Positions 37,101-44,537 of a DNA stretch of 64,000 bases are shown in pieces (positions within the stretch are counted from its first letter, which is position 1; every line of letters begins with the position of its first letter). The notes below the pieces were generated by a model, which worked only from the letters and a program-made list of their open reading frames with translations, ran no database searches and had not been told where the DNA came from. The stretch comes from Streptomyces sp. NBC_01551 (GTDB lineage: Bacteria > Actinomycetota > Actinomycetes > Streptomycetales > Streptomycetaceae): positions 928,501-992,500 of the forward strand of contig NZ_JAPEPX010000001.1 of the NCBI RefSeq assembly GCF_026339935.1, written 5' to 3'. Made by a program: the position numbers and the translations under genes.

Positions 37101-37317
37101 CCTGCCCGCTCGGCATCAGCAGGAGTTCCTCGTCCTCGGGCTCGGCCGGGTTGTCCATGAGGTCCTGGAAGGCGTAGCCCGCGGGAGCCGGGACGGGAGG
37201 GGGCGTCGTCATGGGGTGCGGCGCGGGAGTCTGGACCGGAGCGGGGATGCCCTGCTGATCCACCATGCCCGCGTTGTCCGGGAGCCCCTCGCCCGGGACC
37301 TGGCCGGTGTCAGTCAT
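34129..37317 (-). CDS. cobT: BluB-CobT fusion: DMB synthase plus nicotinate-nucleotide:DMB phosphoribosyltransferase
   Basis: 1062 residues in three parts. Residues 1 to ~490 are low-complexity Pro/Ala/Glu/Val sequence with short aromatic islands. Residues ~490-705 are a BluB-type flavin nitroreductase (VMRERRDIRKGFRTDPIPHE, APSVGHSQPWDFVVI), which makes 5,6-dimethylbenzimidazole. Residues ~715-1062 are CobT (MTKPAGALG, IFAGDHGVHAQGVTPWP, NTTVSAALI, catalytic Glu in LGEGTGALLALP), which activates DMB to alpha-ribazole phosphate. Both steps of lower-ligand assembly are thus on one chain. Start chosen at ATG 37317 (MTDTGQVPGEGLP). Confidence 0.93.
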   Translation of the reverse strand: MTDTGQVPGEGLPDNAGMVDQQGIPAPVQTPAPHPMTTPPPVPAPAGYAFQDLMDNPAEPEDEELLLMPSGQGAWSDPQLVPPVPSFPVEPAPAYTEYPEAPAAYAQHPGFAEQPFPEAPAGYPEPAAPAPSFPEPSFAEPSFAESPYSTGAHEAGGRDSGALDLGGLVVPPPAGAPAAPAAPVIPARRPLHMGPPVPEAGGLVRSLADRGPAAAPVTAVAAPAPVAAAPVAPVPLRQAGPPTTGPEYLDIPRAETVVEPAAPQLSEIPPQAGAPWAAEPVAEAAAAAPEPEQPVEAPVAEPVAEPVEVPPVAQAPVAVAPEPAAEPAPEPEPQPEPVVEAVVPEPEPELAPAPAPEPVVEAAPEVPEAVEAVVPVAPEPTAPEPEPAPVVAEPVAGAVVPQPEAEPQAAETVQAPEPEAEAVVPEPVPVVEAVVPEAVAAPAPEPEAIAEPVVAEAGPAAPVEPEPAPEPVVEAVSAAPVEPSPGEPAPAYADAEREAVLRVMRERRDIRKGFRTDPIPHEVLLRVLEAAHTAPSVGHSQPWDFVVIRSAETRRTMHELAQRQREAYAKSLPKGRAKQFKELKIEAILDTPVNIVVTADPTRGGRHTLGRHTQPQMAPYSSALAVENLWLAARAEGLGVGWVSFFDEREMVRALGLPEHLEVVAYLCVGYVDEFPPEPELAQAGWSQRRPLSWVVHEETYGRRALPGEAPHDLLSETVASIRPLDAKALGEAWERQKRMTKPAGALGMLEIISAQLSGLSRVCPPPIPEPAAVAIFAGDHGVHAQGVTPWPQEVTTQMVANFLGGGAVCNAFANQVGAEVCVIDVGVAGDLPATPGLLPRKVRPGTADLSTGPAMTREEAIAAIEVGIETARDLVAAGNKALLTGEMGIANTTVSAALISVFTGVDPSEVTGRGTGINDETHARKVEVVRRALELHQPDPADPIGVLAAIGGLEHAAIVGLLLGGASLRTPVILDGVSAGAAALVARAIAPESLSACIAGHRSAEPGHVAALNKLGLRPLVDLDLRLGEGTGALLALPLVQSAARAMHEVATFDSAGVTEK

Positions 37318-37587
37318 GCGTACCCCTCGCCCATCGGTGTTGCCTCTTCGATCGCCCGGCGCCCACGTGACCAACGAGCGGGGTTCCCGCGCGACGCGAA
37401 CGCCTCACGCACGCCCGCACGACAACCAGTAAGCATTGTCCCGCTCGTCAGCCGCAATGGCGGCCATTACCGGAGCGGTCCGCTGTGGACTGCGCCACGT
37501 CGCGCACCCCGCGTACCGCCTCCGCTGCCGTCGTGCCCGGACGTCCAGGGCAGTACGACGATCGGCCAGCCTACCCCGGGGCCCGCG

Positions 37588-38798
37588 CTAGCGGTTCACG
37601 GGGCGTTCGGCGGACAGCAGGAAGACGACTGAACGGTCCTGTTCGGCCCAGGTCCGGGGGTCGAGGCCCACGGACTGCAGGAACGCGCACTCGACGGCGT
37701 AACCGTGTTCGGTCAGTACACGGCCGATGGCCTCCGCATCACCGCGTGACAGGGCGTGGCTGACGATCCGTTCGGGACGGCGCTCGGCGACGGCCTCGAC
37801 GACCTCCGCTCCCCCGCCGCCGACGCGGACGACGTCGGGTTCGGGCAGGTTCTCCAGTACGTGCGGTGCGCGTCCGGCGACGACCTGGACCTGTACGCCG
37901 CGCTCGCGTGCGGCGGCGCTCACGCGGTCGCAGGCCCGCGGGTCGGCGTCGACGGCGATGACGGCGGCGCCGAGGGCGGCGGCGTCCACGGCGAGGGCGC
38001 CGGAGCCGGCCCCGATGTCCCAGACGAGGTCGCCGGTGCGCGGGCCGAGGCGGGCGAGTTGGGCGGCGCGCAGCGGGGCGGACTCCCCTCGCCGGCGGCT
38101 TCGGCCTGCGGCCGGGCCCAGCCGCGCGGGCCGCTCTGGCCGGGGGGCTGGCCGAGCAGCCAGCCGGGCTCGGCGGCGACCCCGGCGGCCTGGCCGGCGC
38201 CGCCGATGACGATGACGACGTTGGGGTCGCGCCAGGTGTGGTCGGCGGCCTTGTCGGAGGTGAGGACGCTGACCTGTTCGCCGGCGGTGCCGAGCGCCTC
38301 GCAGATGACGAAGGTGCGGTGGACTCCGTCGAGCAGCAGGGCGAGTTCGGCGGGGCCGGCGCCGGGCGACGTGAGGACGGCGACCTTGCCGTGGGCGCGG
38401 ATGACGTTGACGGCGCGGCGCAGGGTGCGGGGGTGGGCGACGACGACCTGGGCGTCGTCCCAGGGCATCCCGGCGCGGGCGAAGGCGGCGGCGACGGAGG
38501 AGACGGCGGGGACGACCTCTACTTCGAGTCCGTGCTCCGGGGCGCGCAGGATGCGCACGACGCCGAAGAAGCCGGGGTCGCCGTCGGCGAGGACGACGGC
38601 GGTGCCGCGGTGGCCCGCGATGCGGCGGGCGGCGAGGCCCACGCTGCCGAGGCGGACGCGTTCGGCGGTGGGCGGCACCTCGGGGAGCGCGAGGTGGTGG
38701 GCGGCGCCGGCCACGAGGGTGGCGGCCGAGAGCGCGGACCGGGCGGCCGCGGTCAGGGGGGAACCGTCCCAGCCGATCACCGTGACCCGGTCGGCCAT
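37588..38798 (-). pseudogene. cobL: cobL (precorrin-6Y C5,15-methyltransferase), frameshifted
   Basis: As read, CobL is broken into two frames. From 38798 a CbiE-type methylase runs MADRVTVIGWDGSPLTAA through ALGTAGEQVSVLT and DPNVVIVIG to about residue 238, then continues into nonsense. The CbiT half continues in another frame as ESAPLRAAQLARLGPRTGDL, VWDIGAGSGALAVDAAALGA and on to the stop at 37588. The switch is at the CCCC run 38085-38088; one extra C restores a ~403-residue CobL of normal length. Recent mutation, sequencing error or slippage are the alternatives. It lies upstream of cobT in the cobalamin block. Confidence 0.88.
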
Positions 38799-38889
38799 CG
38801 TCGTCAGTCTCCAGAGGTGGGGCGGCGCGGATGTGTGGGGGCAGGCGCGGAGGGTGCGGGGTTCACGGTGAGACTACCTGGTCATCGGG

Positions 38890-39594
38890 TCAGTGCCAGT
38901 CGGTCGAGACGGCGTACCCGTTCGCGTCGGAGCGGCGGCCGAAGCCGTATCCGTCGTAGCCGTCGGAGAAGGATCCGGAGTAGCCGTCCGAGTACCCGTC
39001 GGCTTCGTCGTAGCCGTCGAGGTCCTCGGGGACCAGGCTCCAGACGATGAGGTCGGTGCGGGTGTCGGTCCAGGAGCCGTCGGGCGACTGGGTCCGTACT
39101 ATCCACGCGTTGCGCAGGACGCCCTCGCTGATGCAGCCGATCTTCTGGGCCACCTGCTGGGAGGCGGTGTTGTCGGCGGCGGTGCGCAGTTCGAGGCGCT
39201 CGAAGCGCTGGTCGCGAAAGAGCCACTGGGCGAGGGCGAGTACGGACTCGCTGGCGTAGCCCTCGCCGCGGGCCCAGGGGGCGGTGACGTAGCGGACCTC
39301 GGTGGCGCGGGTGCGCCAGTTGGTGTTCTGGAGGTGTACGACGCCGACGAGGCGCTGGGTGAGGAACTCGGTGACGGCGAGGACGATGCCGCGGCCACCG
39401 GTGCGCTCGGCGTGGGAGTCCCGGGTGGCCCAGGCGTGCGCGTCGGCGTGGGTGTAGGGGTGCGGGACGGAGGTCCAGGCGGTCACGTGCTCGTCGTTCA
39501 TCATCTCGGCGAGCGCGGTGACGTCGTCTTCCTCGAAGGGGCGCAGTACCAGCCGGTCCGTGCTGATGGTGACGTCCGGGAAGGTGGTAGTCAT
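38890..39594 (-). CDS. RimJ/RimL-type GNAT acetyltransferase with Tyr/Gly/Asp-rich tail
   Basis: 234 residues from MTTTFPDVTISTDRLVLRPF, the typical start of the RimJ/RimL-like group. WARGEGYASESVLALAQWLF is the acetyl-CoA site and NTASQQVAQKIGCISEGVLR the second motif. Unusually, the last ~45 residues are a repetitive Tyr/Gly/Asp/Ser tail (DGYSDGYSGSFSDGYDGYGF). A GGAG site 7 bases upstream supports ATG 39594 rather than the ATG at 39606. Confidence 0.88.
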   Translation of the reverse strand: MTTTFPDVTISTDRLVLRPFEEDDVTALAEMMNDEHVTAWTSVPHPYTHADAHAWATRDSHAERTGGRGIVLAVTEFLTQRLVGVVHLQNTNWRTRATEVRYVTAPWARGEGYASESVLALAQWLFRDQRFERLELRTAADNTASQQVAQKIGCISEGVLRNAWIVRTQSPDGSWTDTRTDLIVWSLVPEDLDGYDEADGYSDGYSGSFSDGYDGYGFGRRSDANGYAVSTDWH

Positions 39595-39742
39595 GCGCAG
39601 CTCCATGCCTGAGACCGTGGTGCGACCGTGTTGCGATGCGACCGCGGTGCGGGACCGATCGTGCGGGACCGTTGGTGCGGGTCGTAGGCCACAGCATGCA
39701 GCATCGGCCGCGTGCTGCGCATGGCCGGGGTTGCCCGGAGGC

Positions 39743-39793
39743 GGGCACGGCTCGGCCCCGCGCGCCACGAGGGCGTGCGGGGCCGAAGTGCCC
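39743..39793 (-). terminator. Long hairpin after metQ
   Basis: GGGCAC/GTGCCC (39743-39748 and 39788-39793) encloses CGGCCCCGC/GCGGGGCCG (39753-39761 and 39777-39785). It lies about 40 bp past the metQ stop and closes the metNIQ operon. Confidence 0.75.
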
Positions 39794-39828
39794 GTGTTCT
39801 CAAGCGGTTTCCGCCGGGTGGCGGGGCG

Positions 39829-40695
39829 TCAGGAGGCGGCGGGGGCACCGAAGGCGGGGATGACCGAGCCCTGGTACTTCTCCTCGATGAACTTCTTGAC
39901 CTCGTCGGAGCCCAGGAGCTTGGCGAGCTTCTCGATGCGCGGGTCCTTCTCGTTGCCGGCCTTCACCGCGAGGAAGTTGGCGTACGGGTTGCCCTCGGCC
40001 TTCTCCAGGGCGAGCGCGTCCTTGGCGGGCGAGAGCTTGGCTTCCAGGGCGTAGTTGCCGTTGATGACCGCGGCGTCCACGTCGCCCAGGGCGCGCGGGA
40101 CGGTGGCGGCCTCCAGCTCCTTGAACTCCAGGCCCTTCTTGTCGGTGATGTCGGACAGCTTGGCGCTGGTGCCGACACCCTCCTTGAGGGTGATCAGGTT
40201 GTTCGCGGCGAGCAGCTGGAGCGCGCGGCCCTCGTTGGTGGTGTCGTTGGGGACGGCGATGGTCTGGCCGGGCTTGATGTCGCCGATGGCCTTGACCTTC
40301 TTGGAGTAGAGGCCGAGGGGCTCCAGGTGCACGTTCACGACGGGCACGATGTGGGTGCCGTTCTTCTTGTTGAAGTCGTCGAGGTACGGCTTGTGCTGGA
40401 AGTAGTTGCCGGCGACCTGGCCCTGCTCGGTGGCGGTGTTGGGCAGGACGTAGTCCGTGAACTCCTTCACCTCCAGCTTGAGGCCTTCCTTGGCCGCGAG
40501 CTTGTCCTTGACGAAGTTCAGGATGTCGGCGTGCGGGCTCGGGGAGGCCGCGATGACGAGCGGCTTGCTCTCGTCGGTCTTGCCGCCGTCGGCCTTGGTG
40601 GAGGACGGGTCCGAGGAGCTGCCGCAGGCGGTGAGACCGAGGGCGAGCGCGGCGGAAGCGGCGGCGAAGGCGGTGGCCTTGATGTTCTTACGCAC
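39829..40695 (-). CDS. metQ: Methionine ABC transporter substrate-binding lipoprotein MetQ (NlpA family)
   Basis: 288 residues. Lipoprotein signal with lipobox LTAC (cysteine at residue 24, LALGLTACGSSSD). NlpA/MetQ family blocks: ASPSPHADILNFVKDKLAA, FTDYVLPNTATEQGQVAGNYFQH (shown in part), IAVPNDTTNEGRALQLLAAN and AAVINGNYALEAKL. It captures methionine outside the membrane for MetNI. Third gene of the operon, 103 bp after metI. Confidence 0.95.
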   Translation of the reverse strand: MRKNIKATAFAAASAALALGLTACGSSSDPSSTKADGGKTDESKPLVIAASPSPHADILNFVKDKLAAKEGLKLEVKEFTDYVLPNTATEQGQVAGNYFQHKPYLDDFNKKNGTHIVPVVNVHLEPLGLYSKKVKAIGDIKPGQTIAVPNDTTNEGRALQLLAANNLITLKEGVGTSAKLSDITDKKGLEFKELEAATVPRALGDVDAAVINGNYALEAKLSPAKDALALEKAEGNPYANFLAVKAGNEKDPRIEKLAKLLGSDEVKKFIEEKYQGSVIPAFGAPAAS

Positions 40696-40798
40696 GAAGA
40701 GTGCCTTTCATTGCGGTGCAAGTGCGCAGGTCGTGCGCGGTTCTTGCGGGTGGAGGCCCAAGCACGACAAGTGCGGGCTTTTCTGGGGTGGAGAAGGT

Positions 40799-41467
40799 TC
40801 AGGCGGTCCGGCCGCGGCGGGCGAGGACGCGGACCACGCCGTCGCCGATCAGCTGGATCACGGTGACGAGGACGACCAGGATCACGACGGTCGCGAGCAT
40901 GAAGCCGGTCTCGAAGCGCTGGAAGCCGTAGGTGATGGCCTTGGAGCCGAGGCCTTCGCCGCCGACCGCGCCGGCCATGGCCGAGTAGCCGATCAGGGTG
41001 ATCAGGGTGGTGGTGACGCCGGCGATCAGCGAGGGCAGGGCCTGCGGCAGCAGCACCTTGCCGACCAGGGTGGGGATCCCGCCGCCCATGGACTCGACGG
41101 CCTCGATCAGACCGGGGTCCACCTCGCGGACGGCCGTCTCGACGAGCCGGGCGAAGAAGGGGATGGCGCCGATGGCCAGCGGGACGATCATGGCGGTGGG
41201 GCCGATGAAGGTGCCGACGACCGCGGTGGTGACCGGGATCAGGGCGATCAGCAGGATGATGAACGGCAGCGAGCGGCCGATGTTCACGATCACGCCGAGG
41301 ACCTTGTTGAGCGGCTGGTTCTGCAGGAGGCCGCCCTTGTCGGTCAGGACGAGCAGGATGCCGATGGGCAGTCCGCCGAGGACGGTCACCAGGGTGGACC
41401 ACAGCACCATGTAGAGGGTGTCGTAGGTGCCCTGGGTGAGCAGGGGCTGCATCTCGGACCAGGTCAC
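40799..41467 (-). CDS. metI: Methionine ABC transporter permease MetI
   Basis: 222 residues with about five membrane helices. The EAA loop contacting the ATPase reads LIEAVESMGGGIPTLVGKVL near residue 125. Starts MTWSEMQPLLTQGTYDTLYM. It overlaps the metN stop by 4 bp, so MetN and MetI are translationally coupled. Methionine importer by family and operon context. Confidence 0.95.
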   Translation of the reverse strand: MTWSEMQPLLTQGTYDTLYMVLWSTLVTVLGGLPIGILLVLTDKGGLLQNQPLNKVLGVIVNIGRSLPFIILLIALIPVTTAVVGTFIGPTAMIVPLAIGAIPFFARLVETAVREVDPGLIEAVESMGGGIPTLVGKVLLPQALPSLIAGVTTTLITLIGYSAMAGAVGGEGLGSKAITYGFQRFETGFMLATVVILVVLVTVIQLIGDGVVRVLARRGRTA

Positions 41468-42519
41468 TTGGCACCGTCCTTGACGAGCTGGGCGAGCTCG
41501 GCGTCCGCGTCTTCGGGATCGTCGACCACGTCGACCTGAAGGCCCTGCTCGCGCAGGAAGCCGACCGGCACGACGTTGTCCTCGTAGCGGCCGGGCAGCT
41601 CGATGCGCATCCGGCCGATCTGGCGGCCGGCGACGGTGTCCATCGCGGCGCCGAGGATCGAGATGTCGATGTTGTACGTCCGCGACAGCTGGGAGATGAC
41701 CGGCTGGGTCGCGGCGTCGCCGTGGAAGGTGACGTCCACGACGGTGCGGTCGGGGCCGGTGGCGGCGCCGCTGACCGGGAAGAGTTCACCGGCGAGCTCG
41801 GAGCCGGGGGTGGCGAGGAGCTCGGAGACGGTGCCGGACTCGATGATCCGGCCCTTCTTCATCAGGGCGGCGGAGTCGCAGACGGCCTTGACGACGTCCA
41901 TCTCGTGCGTGATGAGCAGGACGGTCAGGCCGAGCTGCTGGTTGAGGTCGCGCAGCAGCTGGAGGATGGAGCGGGTGGTCTCGGGGTCCAGGGCGCTGGT
42001 GGCCTCGTCCGAAAGCAGCACCTTGGGGTCGCCGGCCAGGGCGCGGGCGATGCCGACGCGCTGCTTCTGGCCGCCGGAGAGCTGGGCGGGGTAGGCCTTG
42101 GCCTTGTCGGCCAGGCCCACGAGGTCGAGGAGTTCGGCGGCCTTGCGGGAGCGCTCGCCGCCGGAGATCCCGAGGATCTCCAGGGGCAGTTCCACGTTGG
42201 CCTGCACGGTGCGCGAGGACAGCAGGTTGAAGTGCTGGAACACCATGCCGATGCGGCTGCGGGCCTCGCGCAGTTCCTTGCCGGCGCGGCGGCCGCGGCC
42301 GGCGAGCGCGGTGAGGTCGACGCCGTCGACGGTCACGGTGCCGGTGGTGGGGCGCTCCAGCAGGTTCACGCAGCGGATCAGGGAGGATTTGCCGGCGCCG
42401 CTCTGGCCGATGACTCCGTAGACCTCGCCCTCGCGGACGTGGAGATCGACGCCGTCCAGGGCGGTGACCTCGCGGCCACGGGACTGGTAGACCTTCGTGA
42501 GGCCCGATGTGGTGATCAC
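41464..42519 (-). CDS. metN: Methionine ABC transporter ATP-binding protein MetN
   Basis: About 351 residues from GTG 42519 (VITTSGLTKVYQSRGREV); ATG 42552 would add 11 residues but lacks a ribosome site. Walker A GQSGAGKSS, Q-loop FQHFNLLSS, signature LSGGQKQRVGIARAL, Walker B VLLSDEATSALDP, and switch His LLITHEMD. The C-terminal NIL/ACT-like regulatory domain (about 250-351, VISQLSRTYNIDISILGA) allows trans-inhibition by methionine in characterised MetN. A leader ORF lies 208 bp upstream. Confidence 0.95.
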   Translation of the reverse strand: MITTSGLTKVYQSRGREVTALDGVDLHVREGEVYGVIGQSGAGKSSLIRCVNLLERPTTGTVTVDGVDLTALAGRGRRAGKELREARSRIGMVFQHFNLLSSRTVQANVELPLEILGISGGERSRKAAELLDLVGLADKAKAYPAQLSGGQKQRVGIARALAGDPKVLLSDEATSALDPETTRSILQLLRDLNQQLGLTVLLITHEMDVVKAVCDSAALMKKGRIIESGTVSELLATPGSELAGELFPVSGAATGPDRTVVDVTFHGDAATQPVISQLSRTYNIDISILGAAMDTVAGRQIGRMRIELPGRYEDNVVPVGFLREQGLQVDVVDDPEDADAELAQLVKDGAK

Positions 42520-42688
42520 AGGATTTCCGTCGCTGTCGAGTGCTCGGCGCATGCGGGTGCCGGGCACGGGGCAAACATCTGGGGACGCGATACGGGTCAG
42601 ACCATCAGAAAACGACGCTGACGACGCGTGCGCGGGGCAGGAGCGATCCGGTGCTGCTTCGGGGCGGCGGCGCGGACGGGCTCGGCCG

Positions 42689-42710
42689 GTCTCGCTTCGG
42701 GGCGCGAGAC
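42689..42710 (-). other. Hairpin between the leader ORF and metN
   Basis: GTCTCGC and GCGAGAC form a 7-bp stem with an 8-nt loop, 17 bases past the leader ORF stop. It could be one arm of an attenuator. I do not see a classical U-tract after it, so any termination would be Rho-type or structure-only. Confidence 0.45.
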
Positions 42711-42727
42711 TGCAAGGAGAGGGGCCC

Positions 42728-42814
42728 TCAGAAGGCGCACATTCGACACATACAACGAGCACCGGGCGTCATCGTCGCCTCGGTCGCAAGGGTGCGGCTG
42801 CTCGTCGTGGTCAT
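42728..42814 (-). CDS. Putative Cys/Met leader peptide of metNIQ
   Basis: 28 codons: MTTTSSRTLATEATM followed by TPGARCMCRMCAF and TGA. The C-terminal seven codons before the end include three Cys and two Met (CMCRMC). A GGGG stretch precedes the ATG at short distance, and upstream TTTACT with TTGATC resembles a promoter. Cys-rich uORFs that sense cysteine by ribosome stalling are known in actinobacteria. Position ahead of a methionine importer makes sulfur amino-acid attenuation the natural hypothesis. The peptide is too short to judge by composition alone. Confidence 0.6.
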   Translation of the reverse strand: MTTTSSRTLATEATMTPGARCMCRMCAF

Positions 42815-43125
42815 GGGCCCCAGTAAAGCAGACCTATCCCTTCACCGATCAACGCTGTCCGAATAGCGGACGAAATCCAGCCGCATTCCGGACAGCACCG
42901 GTCAGGAACGGTCATCCGCCCCGAAGGGTCCACCAGCCACGCTGACCTGCCCGGACGCGGCCCTGCGAGCCCGCGCGCGACGGCCCTCGGGCGGTCTGGC
43001 GGGGCGTCCGCTGTGGCCAAGGCCACGACGTCCGGCGCCCCGGGCCACGCGCGCGCCGGGGTGTACACAGGGGCGCCCGCAGGGGTGCGCGCGGCCGGGC
43101 CCGCGGCCCGTAATACGCTCGCTGC
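42815..43125. other. Intergenic region upstream of metNIQ and the small membrane genes
   Basis: 311 bp between divergent transcription units. It should hold the metNIQ promoter (candidate TTGATC / TTTACT close to the leader ATG). CTGTCCG and CGGACAG copies around 42855-42895 form a loose inverted repeat. No gene is supported. Confidence 0.4.
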
Positions 43126-43494
43126 ATGCTCGACGCCCTGACGGTCGCCATCGGTGTGACCGCACTCGCCCTCGCCGCCTGGTGCGGCCTCGCCGCCTGG
43201 CGGGACCAGCCGACCAAGGACTGGCATTTCATCGGCATGGCGGTCGTGACCGTGCTGGTCCTGGCCCAGCTGGTGGTGGGACTCGTCAAGCTGGCCCAGG
43301 GCGGGAAGCCCGACGAGGGCACGGTGATCTTCGTGGCCTATCTGGTCGGCGCCTTCGCGGCGGTCCCGGCCGCCGGGCTGCTGTCGCTGACCGAGCGGTC
43401 CAAGTGGGGCTCGCTGACCGTGGCCGCCGGCGCGGTCGTCCTGGCCGTGCTCGAAGTACGCCTCTATGACATTTGGGGAACCCCCGGTGCCTGA
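43126..43494 (+). CDS. Small four-helix membrane protein
   Basis: 122 residues, four hydrophobic helices (ALTVAIGVTALALAAWCGLA, GMAVVTVLVLAQLVVGLV, VIFVAYLVGAFAAVPAAGLL, SLTVAAGAVVLAVLEVRLYD). Function unknown. It overlaps the next membrane gene by 8 bp, indicating a two-gene unit that may encode partners. Confidence 0.85.
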   Translation: MLDALTVAIGVTALALAAWCGLAAWRDQPTKDWHFIGMAVVTVLVLAQLVVGLVKLAQGGKPDEGTVIFVAYLVGAFAAVPAAGLLSLTERSKWGSLTVAAGAVVLAVLEVRLYDIWGTPGA

Positions 43495-43915
43495 CACGCA
43501 GACGGACGACACGGCCCCCGCGCCCGCCGAGCACAAGCGCCTGGTCTCCGGACCGGGGCTGCTGCTGGTCTGGCTGTACGGGGTGATCACGGTCGGCGCG
43601 GTCTCGCGCTCGGCCTACCAGATCTCCACCGAGTTCGACCGGGCACCGCTGGCGTACACGCTGAGCGGCGTCGCCGCGCTCGTCTACGCCTTCATCACGT
43701 ACTCACTGGTGCGCGGCGGGGAGACGGCCCGCAAGGCGGCGCGGATCTGCTGCGCCGCCGAGCTGGCCGGTGTACTGACCGTGGGCACCTGGACGCTGGT
43801 GCGGCCCGAGGCGTTCCCGGATGCGACCGTGTGGTCGGACTTCGGGATGGGGTACCTGTTCATCCCGGTGATCCTGCCGATCACCGGGATGCTCTGGCTG
43901 CGCACGAAGCGCTGA
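43487..43915 (+). CDS. Small four-helix membrane protein, partner of the preceding gene
   Basis: 142 residues from GTG 43487 (VPDTQTDDTAPAP); an ATG at 43466 is in frame but would overlap the previous gene further. Four membrane helices, with ARICCAAELAGVLTVGTWTLV in the third. Function unknown. Coupled to the preceding gene. Confidence 0.83.
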   Translation: MPDTQTDDTAPAPAEHKRLVSGPGLLLVWLYGVITVGAVSRSAYQISTEFDRAPLAYTLSGVAALVYAFITYSLVRGGETARKAARICCAAELAGVLTVGTWTLVRPEAFPDATVWSDFGMGYLFIPVILPITGMLWLRTKR

Positions 43916-43993
43916 CTCCGCATCAGACGTACCGGACGTATCTGATGCATCTGACGTATCAGCGGTACCAGCAGTACCAGCCGTCAACAGGGA

Positions 43994-44500
43994 TCAGGCG
44001 CTGACCGCGAAGTCGTCGGCGCTCTTGGCTTCCTTCTCCAGGATCACCAGCTTGACGCCGTCGGACGCGGTGCGGCCGCCGACCTGGGTGTAGCCCGCCT
44101 TGCGGTAGAGCCGCAGGTTGGACTCGCTCTTGTGTCCGGTGTGCAGCCGGAAGCGGGTGGTCCCGCCGTCGCCCTGGAGGGCCACCTCCACCGCGCGCAG
44201 CAGCCGGGCGCCGAGCCCGTGGCCCTGGAGACGCGGGTGCACGCACAGCTTGGCGATCTTGGCGGTGCCGTCCTCGTCGACGTTGCCGCGGACGGTGCCG
44301 ACGACCTCGTCCCCGAGCCGGGCCACCAGGACGGTGTCCGTCTCCAGTTCCCCCTTGAGGGAGTCCAGGGTCTGGGTGAGCGGCTGGATGCGGTAGTTGC
44401 CGTACAGCTCGGCCTCCCGCTGGAACGCCAGATACTGCAGCTTGAAGATCTGCTCGGCGTCCTCGGCGGCCGCCGCCGAAATGGTCACGCTCATGCCCAT
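43994..44500 (-). CDS. GNAT family N-acetyltransferase
   Basis: 168 residues from ATG 44500 (MGMSVTISAAAAEDAEQI); GGAGG lies 9 bases upstream. GNAT core: IAKLCVHPRLQGHGLGARLL near residue 90, then SESNLRLYRKAGYTQVGG near 130. Substrate unknown. Convergent with the small membrane pair and 37 bp downstream of the short sigma factor gene on the same strand. Confidence 0.88.
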   Translation of the reverse strand: MGMSVTISAAAAEDAEQIFKLQYLAFQREAELYGNYRIQPLTQTLDSLKGELETDTVLVARLGDEVVGTVRGNVDEDGTAKIAKLCVHPRLQGHGLGARLLRAVEVALQGDGGTTRFRLHTGHKSESNLRLYRKAGYTQVGGRTASDGVKLVILEKEAKSADDFAVSA

Positions 44501-44537
44501 GTGCGCATGCCTCCAGCTCACCTGGTAGCCCGTTGGT

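Noticed and set aside
37318..37587. Cobalamin riboswitch ahead of cobT
   Set aside because: No B12-box-like sequence or matching helices could be seen in this 270-bp gap on the minus strand.
34450..37632. 1060-codon plus-strand frame full of Gly/Leu/Arg repeats
   Set aside because: It is the antisense of the BluB-CobT gene, whose Pro/Ala/Glu repeats create it. No start signal or motif.
43916..43993. Short repeats (GACGTA, CTGATG, GGTACCAGC) between convergent genes
   Set aside because: Units are short and irregular. Probably a weak terminator region; no consistent repeat period.
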